Assembly: GCA_052117325.1 (NCBI GenBank)
Contig: JBQKJJ010000004.1
Length of the DNA stretch: 64,000 nt
Source: CAG-964 sp902789345
Lineage (GTDB): Bacteria; Bacillota; Clostridia; Oscillospirales; Acutalibacteraceae
Strand: one strand, 5' to 3'
The notes beneath the pieces are model-generated. The model was not told the DNA's origin. It saw only the letters and a list, made by a program, of their open reading frames with translations, and did no database searches. Positions 33,284 to 42,169 of this stretch are shown one piece after another. A program made the position numbers and the translations under genes. The first letter of the stretch is position 1. Each line of letters opens with the position of its first letter.

Positions 33284-34102
33284 TTACAATACATCGGGAA
33301 TTCTTTTGCGCAAACGGTTATAATTATACGCACCCAATATAAACACAAGCAGGAACTCACCCAGGAATATTCCAAGCTCTAACGGGTTATTCCATATAAA
33401 CTGGTCATAAAGAACAGCCTTTCGATAGCTGTTGGCAAAGAAATTAATAGGGTTAAACAGCATAACCGTATTCAAAGCCTTGTTGCCCATATCGTATGAA
33501 TTGTAAATAACGCCTGACAGCCAGAATATACCCGACATAATGGACATTACCATATTGTCAAAGTCCATACTGAAGGCACCCATAGGCGCAGTGCTCCATG
33601 ACAGGAACAGGAAGAACAAAAACATTATAGGCAATATTAATAACAGCTGAAAGGCATAAACGCTTAACCCTACTGCCAGTCCCACAATAACAAGCATTAT
33701 AGCACACAGCAAAATCTGCACATACAGCTTTGAAAGCAGTGTGTAGGTCATAATAGTAGAAACAGGGAACGATATTTTGGTTACAAAATGCCTGTTCACC
33801 CTAATTGATTTCATTCCGTGTATTATGCTGTCATTTATAAAAAACCAAGGAATAAAGCCTACCAGCATAAAAATAAATCTGTCAAATATTACCGTTGAGC
33901 CGTTTATAATAACATCAACATCGCCTGCCTTTTTAAAGCCAAGTGCAAACGCAAACCAATATACAAACAGTGTAAAGGACGGTTTTACAACAGCCCACAT
34001 AGGACCTATTACTGCGCCCTTATATGTTTTTATAAGCTCATTTTTGGCAAGCCTTATTATTTGCCCCCAAAAGCCCTTATGTTCTTTAATAATTTGAAAC
34101 AA
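33284..34102 (-). CDS. tagG: Polysaccharide/teichoic acid ABC exporter, permease subunit
   Basis: A 272-residue ABC-2 type permease with about six membrane spans, first gene of the surface-polymer operon. The N-terminal stretch (WGQIIRLAKNELIKTYKGAVIGPMWAVVKPS) is the typical amphipathic entry of TagG/Wzm permeases. Start is TTG at 34102, eight or so bases after AGGTGG. The gene order permease, ATPase, cytidylyltransferase, epimerase, LicD indicates synthesis and export of a phosphate-containing glycan such as a teichoic-acid-like polymer. Confidence 0.9.
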   Translation of the reverse strand: MFQIIKEHKGFWGQIIRLAKNELIKTYKGAVIGPMWAVVKPSFTLFVYWFAFALGFKKAGDVDVIINGSTVIFDRFIFMLVGFIPWFFINDSIIHGMKSIRVNRHFVTKISFPVSTIMTYTLLSKLYVQILLCAIMLVIVGLAVGLSVYAFQLLLILPIMFLFFLFLSWSTAPMGAFSMDFDNMVMSIMSGIFWLSGVIYNSYDMGNKALNTVMLFNPINFFANSYRKAVLYDQFIWNNPLELGIFLGEFLLVFILGAYNYNRLRKRIPDVL

Positions 34103-34180
34103 AGTATTACCACCTGTCTAACAAAAAAACTTGTATTACCTTTTCTTTTTTTATTTTTCACACAAATTCCATAATACATA

Positions 34181-34209
34181 TATTTTAATCTTTTTTCAAC
34201 AAATGTCAA
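34181..34209 (-). promoter_or_regulatory. Promoter of surface-polymer operon
   Basis: On the minus strand TTGACA (34209-34204) and AAAATA (34186-34181) are 17 bases apart, about 80 bases before the permease start. No terminator for the upstream sfp-like gene is obvious in this gap. Confidence 0.55.
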
Positions 34210-34304
34210 TATTACAACCTACAGATTATGCTTACGGCAGTCTGCAATTTGTGGTATATCCCTACAACATTTGTTTATTTATCAGAAAAAGCACTTTCAA
34301 TATT

Positions 34305-34958
34305 TTACAGCCGTACCTCCACAAGGCTGTGGCTAAAGCTGTTACTGCCGGAGGCTACACTAACGCAGTAGCCGTCTACCTCGTACTCCTTTAGGTATAA
34401 CTTTTCATCATTATTCAGTATAACAGGCCTGTTGTGGATAAAGCCAATTTCAAAAGAGTTAAGTCCTCCGCAAAGCCCTACGCCTTTGTATTTCAGGCAG
34501 CTTTCTTTAAGAGTCCACAGTCGTATAAAGCGGTAGTTTCTCTCCTCTGTATTTTCGCCGGAAAGAATATAGCTATATTCACTTTCCGTAAAAAATCTCT
34601 CTGCAATCTTTATATCTGCAGACTCTATTTTCTCAATGTCACAGCCGATTTCATTTTCAGAAAAACTGCAAACAGCGTAAGTTCCGCTGTGAGAAATATT
34701 AAAATAAATCCCCTGTGCATTAGCAAAAAAAGGCTTTTCATTTTTGCCAAGGGCATACTCCATAGATTTTTCACGCAGTCCTAACTTTTTTAAACAGCTG
34801 TCAAGCAATATTCCGGCAGACAGCGAAAGCAGCTTGTCCTTCTCCATTTTCATTCTGTCAATTTTAGACTTTCTGTAGTCAGACATACAGCTGTAGTATT
34901 TTTGAAATTTCTCAGCATTGTCTATTTGCTGAGAATTAAATATATAAGTATTATTCAT
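34305..34958 (-). CDS. 4'-phosphopantetheinyl transferase, Sfp type
   Basis: A 217-residue Sfp-family enzyme that moves phosphopantetheine from CoA onto carrier proteins. The Mg-binding motif is IGCDIEKIES and the second motif is LWTLKESCLKYKG. Upstream GKNEKPFF and FNISHSG are also typical. The ATG at 34958 follows TAGGAATTGTGACA, so the longer frame to 34994 is not needed. No NRPS, PKS or acyl carrier gene is in the window; it may act on fatty-acid ACP or on a distant pathway. Confidence 0.88.
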   Translation of the reverse strand: MNNTYIFNSQQIDNAEKFQKYYSCMSDYRKSKIDRMKMEKDKLLSLSAGILLDSCLKKLGLREKSMEYALGKNEKPFFANAQGIYFNISHSGTYAVCSFSENEIGCDIEKIESADIKIAERFFTESEYSYILSGENTEERNYRFIRLWTLKESCLKYKGVGLCGGLNSFEIGFIHNRPVILNNDEKLYLKEYEVDGYCVSVASGSNSFSHSLVEVRL

Positions 34959-35072
34959 TGTCACAATTCCTAAAAATACCCAAATAATCACCAAAGCTTA
35001 CAGGGCACATACTTAGCCTCTGCAAATTTATGCAATTAAATGGGTATTGTAAAATTTAAAATATTTTTATTA

Positions 35073-35678
35073 TTATCTGTTGCGTATAACCGATGTATGC
35101 TTTTCACGCAAATATGTAGACTCCAGGTCAGCCAGGTGGAGCTTTACAGCCAGCGGAAATTTTTCATATGCTTGGCTCATTGAATAACCGGTAGAATCCT
35201 CAAAGCCTCCCATATGCCAGCGTATAGCCATAGCCTCGTCAATTTTAAGCCTCATAAATCTTTCAACTAAAAATACCGACTTTTCGCCGTGTCCGTAAGG
35301 GAAGGCATCCTCTATTTGATAAAACGGTACTTTCTCCCATTGACCCGTTTCGTCGTTCTTTACATTTCTTGTAGACACCTTGTAAAAGTTTGCCTTACAA
35401 AGGTCGTGCAAAAGTGCCGACACCGCAAAGCTTTCTACGCTGTCAGTTTCCTCGTCAAAATGCTTTTCCATCATAACATTAAAAACGCTTATGCTGTGCA
35501 TAACCAGCCCTTGTGGGCAGGCACAGTGGTACTTTGTGCTTGCCGGGGCAGTAAAGAAGTCGGTTTTACCCATCCAGTCTAAAAGTCTGTCTTTTCCCGG
35601 ACGGTTTACATATTTTTCAAAAAGCTCAAGATATTCTGCCTTATAGTCATGTTCCCCTGACTGTATAATCTCGCTCAT
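35073..35678 (-). CDS. HD-domain hydrolase
   Basis: A 201-residue metal-dependent phosphohydrolase-like protein. The metal ligands are visible as His in MHSISVF, the HD pair in LLHDLCKANF, and later His residues in YGHGEKS and RWHMGG. The substrate is unknown; HD proteins cleave nucleotides or phosphate esters. It begins 11 bases after the DUF436 gene and is likely the third gene of the pqqD-like operon. Confidence 0.8.
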   Translation of the reverse strand: MSEIIQSGEHDYKAEYLELFEKYVNRPGKDRLLDWMGKTDFFTAPASTKYHCACPQGLVMHSISVFNVMMEKHFDEETDSVESFAVSALLHDLCKANFYKVSTRNVKNDETGQWEKVPFYQIEDAFPYGHGEKSVFLVERFMRLKIDEAMAIRWHMGGFEDSTGYSMSQAYEKFPLAVKLHLADLESTYLREKHTSVIRNR

Positions 35679-35689
35679 AAATGCTCTCC

Positions 35690-36238
35690 TTACATTAACG
35701 ACTCATCATAAACCGCACGACCGCCGCCTACAAACTTAGGGCGTGTTCTGGCCGCAATTATTCTTGCCTCACCTATTGTACGCTGTTTAAGAGGTACAGG
35801 CACAGCTGTTTCCTTTAGGTGCATACCTATAAGCACTCCGCCAATATCTATACCTGCGTGTGCTCTTACCTTTTCAACCACTACAGGGTTGTTTAGCCCT
35901 TTATATGTTGCTGTAGCAAACGAGCCTCCTGCCTTTGGCTGAGGAATAACATTTACCGGCTCCAGGCCATATTTTTCGGCTACAGATGCCTCAAGTACGA
36001 TAGCTCTGTTTAAATGTTCACAGCACTGTGCGGCAATGTTAATGCCCTTAGCCTGCAGCTCCTTATAAATAACCTGAAACATTTCCTCTGCAAGCTCCGG
36101 TGTAGAGTTAGTACCCGGATTGTTACCTGTAACCTCGCTTGTAGAACAGCCTATAACGCATATATCACCCGGCTTTAACTTAGCACACTCCAACAGCTCT
36201 GTTACAACCTGCTTTGTTTCCTGCATAATTTTATCCAT
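35690..36238 (-). CDS. DUF436 (YwlG/TIGR01440) family protein
   Basis: A 182-residue protein of the DUF436 family, widespread in Firmicutes. Typical segments are GDICVIGCSTSEVTG near 26, INIAAQCCEHLNRA near 67, and HAGIDIGGVLIGMHLK near 127. The function is unproven. Conserved Cys residues (C30, and the CC pair near 73) could bind metal or act in catalysis. It lies 14 bases after the PqqD-like gene and 11 before the HD gene. Confidence 0.85.
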   Translation of the reverse strand: MDKIMQETKQVVTELLECAKLKPGDICVIGCSTSEVTGNNPGTNSTPELAEEMFQVIYKELQAKGINIAAQCCEHLNRAIVLEASVAEKYGLEPVNVIPQPKAGGSFATATYKGLNNPVVVEKVRAHAGIDIGGVLIGMHLKETAVPVPLKQRTIGEARIIAARTRPKFVGGGRAVYDESLM

Positions 36239-36252
36239 AATCCATACCCGCT

Positions 36253-36507
36253 TTATAAAATATTTTTTTCTCTCAAGTAATCTATATATTCTCGAACATC
36301 ACATTCAGCCTGCTTAGGCTCAACATTATATTCCTGTGCCATATCTGCGGCAATTTTTTCAGCCGTATGTCCCTTTTCAAGACCCTTCCAAATAAAAGCA
36401 CCTGTTTCATTCATTTTTATAATGGAATTAAACTGGGACTGCCCATCAATCAGAGGAATCAGCAGATACTCGCCTGCCGCTTCTCTAAGTAAATAATCCT
36501 TGTTCAA
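36253..36507 (-). CDS. PqqD-family peptide-recognition protein
   Basis: An 84-residue winged-helix PqqD-like protein (RRE family). It has the typical start NKDYLLREAAGEYLLIPL, then MNETGAFIWKGLEKGHTAEKIA and the helical C-terminus. PqqD domains hold leader peptides for radical-SAM or other RiPP enzymes. The start is taken as TTG at 36507 with AAGGTGG just upstream, because this matches the family N-terminus; a longer frame from 36564 has no ribosome site that I can see. No radical-SAM maturase or precursor peptide is visible nearby. A divergent ABC exporter starts 211 bases away. Confidence 0.82.
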   Translation of the reverse strand: MNKDYLLREAAGEYLLIPLIDGQSQFNSIIKMNETGAFIWKGLEKGHTAEKIAADMAQEYNVEPKQAECDVREYIDYLREKNIL

Positions 36508-36570
36508 GCCGCCCACCTTACCTTTCTGACTATTTACACAGTACCTTTTACAGCCTGTATACACATTATT

Positions 36571-36599
36571 ATTTTACATTATCAAATAAAAATAATCAA
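36571..36599 (-). promoter_or_regulatory. Promoter of PqqD-DUF436-HD operon
   Basis: On the minus strand TTGATT (36599-36594) and TAAAAT (36576-36571) are 17 bases apart, about 64 bases before the TTG start. Confidence 0.55.
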
Positions 36600-36634
36600 T
36601 ATACAGTGGGTATATGTTAAAAAAATAATTTTTA

Positions 36635-36686
36635 TGTTATAATTTCTCATATATAGTTTTAGCAAATAATCTTTTTATTTTATAAT
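36635..36686 (+). promoter_or_regulatory. Two candidate -10 elements for the ABC exporter gene
   Basis: TGTTATAAT at 36635-36643 is an extended -10, and a second TATAAT lies at 36681-36686. AGGAG (36705-36709) precedes the ATG at 36719. The divergent gap is only about 150 bases after the long pqqD frame and holds no extra small gene that I can support. Confidence 0.5.
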
Positions 36687-36718
36687 TTCGGAATGTACAT
36701 ATTTAGGAGCTGTTCCCT

Positions 36719-38464
36719 ATGGTTTTTAAACTTATTAAAGAAAAATCACAAAAGCTTATAAGTCTAAAGGACGAGCTTATGTGGCTGTTTAGCCTAAGCA
36801 AGTGCTACAAAAAAGAAATTTTTGCAGTTACTGTGCTTTCTGTAATAGGCACTGTTTTTTCACTGACCACAAGTTTATGCTTAAAATATGTAATCGACAT
36901 AGTAACAGGCGCCCTTAACCAAAGTATACTGCTTGTTGCGCTGGCGGCTGTGGCAATGCTGTTGGGGAGTATTTTACTGTCAGCCATAACCTCAAGAATT
37001 ACCACCAAGGTAAATGTAAAAATTCAAAACGAGCTTCAACTTCAAGTGTACGGCACAATATTTAACGCACAGTGGGAAAGCCTGCGTGAATACCGCAAGG
37101 GCGACCTTATAAACAGAATAAACAGCGATGTTTCACTGATAGCAAGCGGCGCTGTAAGCTGGTGGCCTACGGTAATTACCTTTGCCGCAAAATTTATATA
37201 CACCTTTGTGCTTATTGTAATGAATGACCCTATAATGGCGGCAATAGCACTAATGTCTGCACCGGTATCTGCCCTGCTTTCAAGATTTATGATAAGAAAA
37301 ATGCATAACCACAACCTAAAGGTAAAGGAGCTAAGTGCGGATATTATGTCCTACCAAGAGGACTCCTTTCAAAATCTGCAATATATTAAGTCCTTTGGAA
37401 TATCCGATGTTATTAACAAGCGGCTAATAAAAAAGCAGCAGGAATACAAGGAAGAAAGCCTTAACTACAACAAAACCACCGTATTAATGAATATAATTAT
37501 GGGGCTTGTAGGTATAACAGTAACCTTTGTTTCATATGCCTGGGGCATATACAGGCTGTGGGAAGGCTTTATAACATACGGCACTATGGTTATGTTCCTA
37601 CAGCTTACCCTTACCCTTTCCAACTCTTTTAACTCAATTTTAAGCGTTATACCTACAACAATTAATTTAGGCACTTCGGCGGCCAGAATTATTTCACTGG
37701 AAAACCTGCCGGAGGAAAAATCAACCCCTACAGCGGAGGAAAAGAAATTTATAAACAACAATTTTAAAAGCGGTGTTTCAATTAATTGCAGCAGCCTTAC
37801 CTTTAGCTACAGTGACGAACCAAATGAAAAGGTACTTAACAACGCAAGCTTTTCAGCCGGTATAGGCGAAACAATAGCAATTATCGGCGGTTCGGGCATT
37901 GGCAAAACAACATTTTTCAGGCTCTTGCTGGGACTTCTGGAGCCTACCGAGGGTGAAATAACATTTAAAGGCATCAATGGTGAAATTATTAAAGCCGGTC
38001 CAAGCACCCGTGAATTAATAGCCTATGTACCCCAGGGCAACACCATAATAAGCGGCACAGTAGCAGAAAACCTGCGCCTTATTAAAAAGGACGCAACAGA
38101 CGAAGAAATTATAATTGCACTAAAGCTTTCCTGTGCCTATGACTTTGTAAGCAAACTGCCGCAGGGAATAAACTCGCAAATAGGCGAAAGCGGAAAGGGC
38201 TTTTCTGAGGGACAAATACAGCGCATAACCATTGCCCGTGCCCTTATAAAGGACGCCCCTATTCTGCTGTTTGACGAGGTTACATCTGCACTGGACGAAG
38301 AAACAGAAAGCCGCCTGTTACATAACATTCAAACCCACTTTAAAAACAAAACAATAATTTTTGTAACCCACAAGCTAAACGCCCTCGATATTTCAGACAA
38401 GGTATATAAAATTGACAAAAAGCAACTGCACAGGGTAAACTACAGTGTGGTAGAAAACAAATAA
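36719..38464 (+). CDS. ABC exporter, fused membrane and ATPase domains
   Basis: A 581-residue half-transporter. Six spans at about 30-320 are followed by an ATPase domain. Walker A is GGSGIGKTT near 389, Walker B is ILLFDEVTSALDEE near 515, and the switch is VTHKL. The signature reads FSEGQIQRI instead of the usual LSGGQ. There is no N-terminal C39 peptidase, so it would not cut a leader itself. It is divergent from the PqqD-like gene, which hints at peptide export, but a lipid or drug exporter role is equally possible. Confidence 0.87.
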   Translation: MVFKLIKEKSQKLISLKDELMWLFSLSKCYKKEIFAVTVLSVIGTVFSLTTSLCLKYVIDIVTGALNQSILLVALAAVAMLLGSILLSAITSRITTKVNVKIQNELQLQVYGTIFNAQWESLREYRKGDLINRINSDVSLIASGAVSWWPTVITFAAKFIYTFVLIVMNDPIMAAIALMSAPVSALLSRFMIRKMHNHNLKVKELSADIMSYQEDSFQNLQYIKSFGISDVINKRLIKKQQEYKEESLNYNKTTVLMNIIMGLVGITVTFVSYAWGIYRLWEGFITYGTMVMFLQLTLTLSNSFNSILSVIPTTINLGTSAARIISLENLPEEKSTPTAEEKKFINNNFKSGVSINCSSLTFSYSDEPNEKVLNNASFSAGIGETIAIIGGSGIGKTTFFRLLLGLLEPTEGEITFKGINGEIIKAGPSTRELIAYVPQGNTIISGTVAENLRLIKKDATDEEIIIALKLSCAYDFVSKLPQGINSQIGESGKGFSEGQIQRITIARALIKDAPILLFDEVTSALDEETESRLLHNIQTHFKNKTIIFVTHKLNALDISDKVYKIDKKQLHRVNYSVVENK

Positions 38465-38522
38465 ACAGTTAAGGCATAAAAACACCCCGAAACAAGCACA
38501 TAAAACATATGATATATAAGCT

Positions 38523-38560
38523 GTGGGCTGTACTCAAAAAATCGAGTACAGCCCACTTTT
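38523..38560. terminator. Bidirectional terminator between ABC exporter and aminotransferase
   Basis: GTGGGCTGTACTC (38523-38535) pairs perfectly with GAGTACAGCCCAC (38544-38556), followed by TTTT. Confidence 0.88.
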
Positions 38561-38595
38561 ACACAGCTATATAAAATTTTACAATAAAGAAAAAA

Positions 38596-39813
38596 TTAAT
38601 TTTGCTTATAGTCAGCAAAGAACTCTGCAAGCTGACTTGTTGCCCTTTCCAAATTCTCAACACTTGGAAGATACACAATTCTAAAGTGGTCAGGCTGTTC
38701 CCAATGGAATCCGCCGCCGTGTGTAAGCAAAATATGCTTTTCTCTCAGAATATCCAATACCATTTTTTCATCATCTGTTACATTAAACTTCTTAACATCT
38801 ATCTTAGGGAAAATGTAGAAAGCCGCCTCCGGCTTTGTTGATGACAGTCCCGGTATATCGTTTATAGCGTTATAAATAAAATCTCTCTGCTGACGAACTC
38901 GTCCGCCTGACAGTAGTAATTTTTCGGTTTCTTCTGTATGGTTAAGTGACAGCTCAATAATAGACTGTGCCGGAACATTTGAGCAGAGCCTCATTGAAGA
39001 AAGCAAATTTAAGCCCTCTATATAGCCCTCACAGCCCTTTTTGTTGCCGCATAGGCACATCCAGCCACAGCGGTAGCCGGCTATAAGATGGGACTTTGAC
39101 AGTCCGTTAAAGCTGACAACCATTAAATCAGGCGCCAAGGAAGCAAGAGCAGTATGCTTTTTACCGTCAAGCACAAGTCTGTCGTAAATTTCATCTGCAA
39201 AAATAATTAAGTTAAACTCTCTTGCCAAGTCAACAATTTTTTGAAGTATTTCTACAGGGTACAACGCACCTGTAGGATTGTTAGGATTTATAACAACAAT
39301 GCCCTTTGTTTTGCTTGTAATTTTACTCCTCATATCGTCAATATCAGGGTACCAGTTAGAGCTTTCGTCACAAATATAATGCACAGCCTTACCCCCTGCC
39401 AGTGTTACAGAGGCAGTCCACAGTGGGTAATCCGGTGCAGGTACAAGCATTTCGTCACCGTTGTTAAGCAAGCCCTGCATAGACAATGTAATAAGCTCGC
39501 TTACGCCGTTACCGGTGTAAACATCATTTTCAGTTACACCCTCAACGCCCTTGCTTTTGTAATACTCTACAATAGCGTGTCTGGCTGCAAATATACCCTT
39601 AGAGTCGGAATAGCCCTCTGTATGAACAAGACTTTCTGACATTTTGTCAACCAACGCCTGTGGTGCCCTAAAATCAAACACGGCCGGGTTGCCGATATTC
39701 AGCTTTAATATTTCTGTACCCTGAGCTATCATTCTGTTAGCCTCGTCCATAACAGGTCCACGAATATCGTAACAGACATTATCAAGCTTGTGGGATTTTT
39801 CAAACTTTCTCAT
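38596..39813 (-). CDS. alaT: PLP-dependent aminotransferase, alanine aminotransferase (AlaT/AlaA) type
   Basis: A 405-residue class I aminotransferase. It has the pyruvate/glutamate type N-terminus (DNVCYDIRGPVMDEANRM), NPNNPTGALY near 170, DEIYDRLV near 210 and the PLP lysine in SFNGLSKSHLIAGYRCGW near 240. It probably interconverts alanine and pyruvate with glutamate. The ATG at 39813 follows AAAGGTGTTTTT. Nearby ilvE and alaS make this an amino-acid region. Confidence 0.9.
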   Translation of the reverse strand: MRKFEKSHKLDNVCYDIRGPVMDEANRMIAQGTEILKLNIGNPAVFDFRAPQALVDKMSESLVHTEGYSDSKGIFAARHAIVEYYKSKGVEGVTENDVYTGNGVSELITLSMQGLLNNGDEMLVPAPDYPLWTASVTLAGGKAVHYICDESSNWYPDIDDMRSKITSKTKGIVVINPNNPTGALYPVEILQKIVDLAREFNLIIFADEIYDRLVLDGKKHTALASLAPDLMVVSFNGLSKSHLIAGYRCGWMCLCGNKKGCEGYIEGLNLLSSMRLCSNVPAQSIIELSLNHTEETEKLLLSGGRVRQQRDFIYNAINDIPGLSSTKPEAAFYIFPKIDVKKFNVTDDEKMVLDILREKHILLTHGGGFHWEQPDHFRIVYLPSVENLERATSQLAEFFADYKQN

Positions 39814-39966
39814 AAAAACACCTTTTACATTCAATTTTTACAGCATATATTTAATAAACTGTATTTAACACAACACCTTAAATTCAAACTAAACATACAT
39901 ATACACACATTTAATATGTACAACTTATTACCTGCTGTATTTGTCCGGCAACAACGCCGCTCGCAA

Positions 39967-40206
39967 CTAAATAACGCCGTTACCAAGCAAGACTAAAAAT
40001 ACCACAAAAAGCAGTAAAAGCCCTAAAATTACAGAGCCAACGGTTATAAGCACTACCGGGTAGGTTTTGCTGCGGCTTTGTTTACGCACCTTAAAAATTA
40101 TACCTAAAATTAATAAAAGAGCGCCTAACACAAACAAAAACAGCATTAATGCCAGTATTACAAGTGCAGCTGCACCAAACACAAGCATCATTGAGAAAAA
40201 TGCCAC
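39967..40206 (-). CDS. Small two-span membrane protein
   Basis: A 79-residue hydrophobic protein with two spans (about 4-38 and 50-75) and a basic loop between them (KVRKQSRSKTYP). It is preceded by a perfect AGGAGGT (40219-40213). ATG 40212 directly abuts that site, TTG 40209 is three bases away and GTG 40206 is six bases away, so the GTG is the best start by spacing. The function is unknown. Confidence 0.65.
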   Translation of the reverse strand: MAFFSMMLVFGAAALVILALMLFLFVLGALLLILGIIFKVRKQSRSKTYPVVLITVGSVILGLLLLFVVFLVLLGNGVI

Positions 40207-40304
40207 CAACATACCTCCTATTTATTAAATATGGTAATTGCGGACAAGCCACAATTACCATATTTACTTAACTAAATTAACTTTTTAAGTCGGCGTAATT
40301 AACA

Positions 40305-41330
40305 TTATTTAATTTCGCAAATCCAGCCTTCCGGTGCTTCAATTTTGCACATTTGAATACCTGTAAGTGTATCATACAGCTTCTTTGTAATAGGTCCCAT
40401 TTTTTCCATACCGCTTGGGAAGCAAATATCCTTACCGTGGTCAACAATCTTGCCAACAGGTGTAACTACGGCAGCTGTACCGCACAGGCAGCATTCTGCA
40501 AAATCCTTTAGCTCATCAAGATATACTTCTCTTTGCTCAACCTCAAGTCCCAAATAATCCTTAGCAACTGTCATTAGTGAGCGTCTTGTAATTGAAGGAA
40601 GTATACTGTCTGACTTAGGTGTAACAACCTTATTATCCTTTGTAATGAAAATAAAGTTAGCACCACCTGTTTCTTCAACCTTTGTTCTTGTTGCAGCGTC
40701 AAGATACAGGTTTTCGTCGTAGCCCTCTGCGTGTGCTGTAACAATAGCATGCAGGCTCATGGCGTAGTTTAAGCCGGCCTTAACATGTCCTGTGCCGTGT
40801 GGTGCGGCTCTGTCAAAGTCGCTTACCTTAATTGTAATAGGCTTAGCGTCACCCTTGAAGTAAGGACCAACAGGTGTAGAGAATATTCTAAACTGGTACT
40901 CTGTAGCCGGCTTTACGCCTATTACAGGGTTAATACCAAACATATAAGGTCTTATGTAAAGTGTTGCACCTGAACCAAACGGAGGTACATATGCCTCGTT
41001 AGCCTTTACAACTGCCTTTACGCCCTCAACAAACTGTTCAACGCTTAGCTGTGGCATCTCAAGTCTTTTGCAGGTATCTGACATACGCTGTGCATTTAGG
41101 TCAGGACGGAAGCAGACAATCTTGCCGTCCTCTGTTGTATAAGCCTTTAACCCCTCAAAGCAGGTTTGTGCATACTGCAATACACAGGCACATTCGCTCA
41201 TTGTAATCATATCATCGTCAATAAGTGCACCATTGTCCCACTTACCGTCTTTAAAATTAGCTACATATCTTTTGTCGGTTTTTCTGTAACCAAAGCCGAT
41301 ATTTGCCCAATCAAGATTTTTCTTTTCCAT
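40305..41330 (-). CDS. ilvE: Branched-chain amino acid aminotransferase
   Basis: A 341-residue fold-type IV PLP enzyme that interconverts leucine, isoleucine and valine with their keto acids. The PLP lysine is in RAAPHGTGHVKAGLNYAMS, preceded by LYIRPYMFG. The C-terminal half has ETGGANFIFI and the phosphate-site segment SITRRSLM. AAAGGAGAATAATAT precedes the ATG. It appears to be a single gene or paired with the PK_C-like gene 23 bases upstream. Confidence 0.94.
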   Translation of the reverse strand: MEKKNLDWANIGFGYRKTDKRYVANFKDGKWDNGALIDDDMITMSECACVLQYAQTCFEGLKAYTTEDGKIVCFRPDLNAQRMSDTCKRLEMPQLSVEQFVEGVKAVVKANEAYVPPFGSGATLYIRPYMFGINPVIGVKPATEYQFRIFSTPVGPYFKGDAKPITIKVSDFDRAAPHGTGHVKAGLNYAMSLHAIVTAHAEGYDENLYLDAATRTKVEETGGANFIFITKDNKVVTPKSDSILPSITRRSLMTVAKDYLGLEVEQREVYLDELKDFAECCLCGTAAVVTPVGKIVDHGKDICFPSGMEKMGPITKKLYDTLTGIQMCKIEAPEGWICEIK

Positions 41331-41353
41331 ATATTATTCTCCTTTTAACAGCC

Positions 41354-41881
41354 TTAGTATAAGCTAGGCTTTTCAATAATTTCATTTATTTTAGTTTCAA
41401 GCACTGACGACGAATACGCTGGGGTAATAATACAGACAGTATCCGCACCCTTTCCGCTGCCGCCAACACATACTACCGGTTTGCCGTACTGAAGCAGTCC
41501 TGCGTCATTTGCCATAAGGGATATTTCAACACAGACCTTTACGCCCTGCCCAAGCATACGCAAAGTATCTGCAATTATCTGTACCGGATAAATTCCGGAA
41601 TATTTCTTTGAAATTCCACGCTCACAGCCGCTTAATGCATGACCTGCCGTTACAACATATGCACCGTTTTTACACAGATAGTCGTAGGTTTCAGCAGACA
41701 TTTTATTTTCACCTGCCTGCGGTGAACCAAAAGCGTTACGCACTACCACCAATCTGCCGGTATAATTAATTTCACTTATAATATTAAGCGCAGACCTTGC
41801 AGTGTTGCCTGTAGTAGAAGCAAGACAAATGTCAAGGTTACGCTCCTTAGCTAAGGAAATTGCTTTTTGTAAAATACCCAT
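41354..41881 (-). CDS. Stand-alone pyruvate kinase C-terminal-like domain protein
   Basis: A 175-residue protein that resembles only the C-terminal alpha/beta domain of pyruvate kinase. Typical parts are ICLASTTGNTARSALNI near 18, a central GRLVVVRNAFGSP and the C-terminal PVVCVGGSGKGADTVCII. The catalytic barrel is absent, so it is not a kinase. The domain may bind a regulatory ligand. The ribosome site is weak. It lies just upstream of ilvE and could be co-transcribed. Confidence 0.7.
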   Translation of the reverse strand: MGILQKAISLAKERNLDICLASTTGNTARSALNIISEINYTGRLVVVRNAFGSPQAGENKMSAETYDYLCKNGAYVVTAGHALSGCERGISKKYSGIYPVQIIADTLRMLGQGVKVCVEISLMANDAGLLQYGKPVVCVGGSGKGADTVCIITPAYSSSVLETKINEIIEKPSLY

Positions 41882-42106
41882 ATATCCACAACCTTAGATT
41901 TCTTGAAAAATTTTACAGAACCAAAATACCCTCTAAAATTTTTCACTTTTGTAATTTAAGGCAGTAAAGCGCAGCGGCAAACACCACCACGAATTAAACC
42001 TGCTATACCTGCTTATTATACACTTTTTCTCTAAAAAATGCTAGATATTTTGAATAACTTTTTCAAGAAAAATGAATTTTTTTCTATTTGGTAATTCAAT
42101 TTTCAA

Positions 42107-42152
42107 CTACAGCACAACTGCACGCTTATATATTTATGCAGTTGTACTGTAG
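42107..42152 (-). terminator. Hairpin after alaS
   Basis: CTACAGCACAACTGCA (42107-42122) pairs with TGCAGTTGTACTGTAG (42137-42152) with one wobble. It lies 18 bases after the alaS stop. The T tract is weak. In the rest of the 41882-42169 gap I see no gene. Confidence 0.6.
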
Positions 42153-42169
42153 AATTACAAAATTCTTTA

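Noticed and set aside
34305..34958. Sfp-type transferase as evidence for a local NRPS/PKS cluster
   Set aside because: No carrier-protein or synthetase domain is present anywhere in the window.
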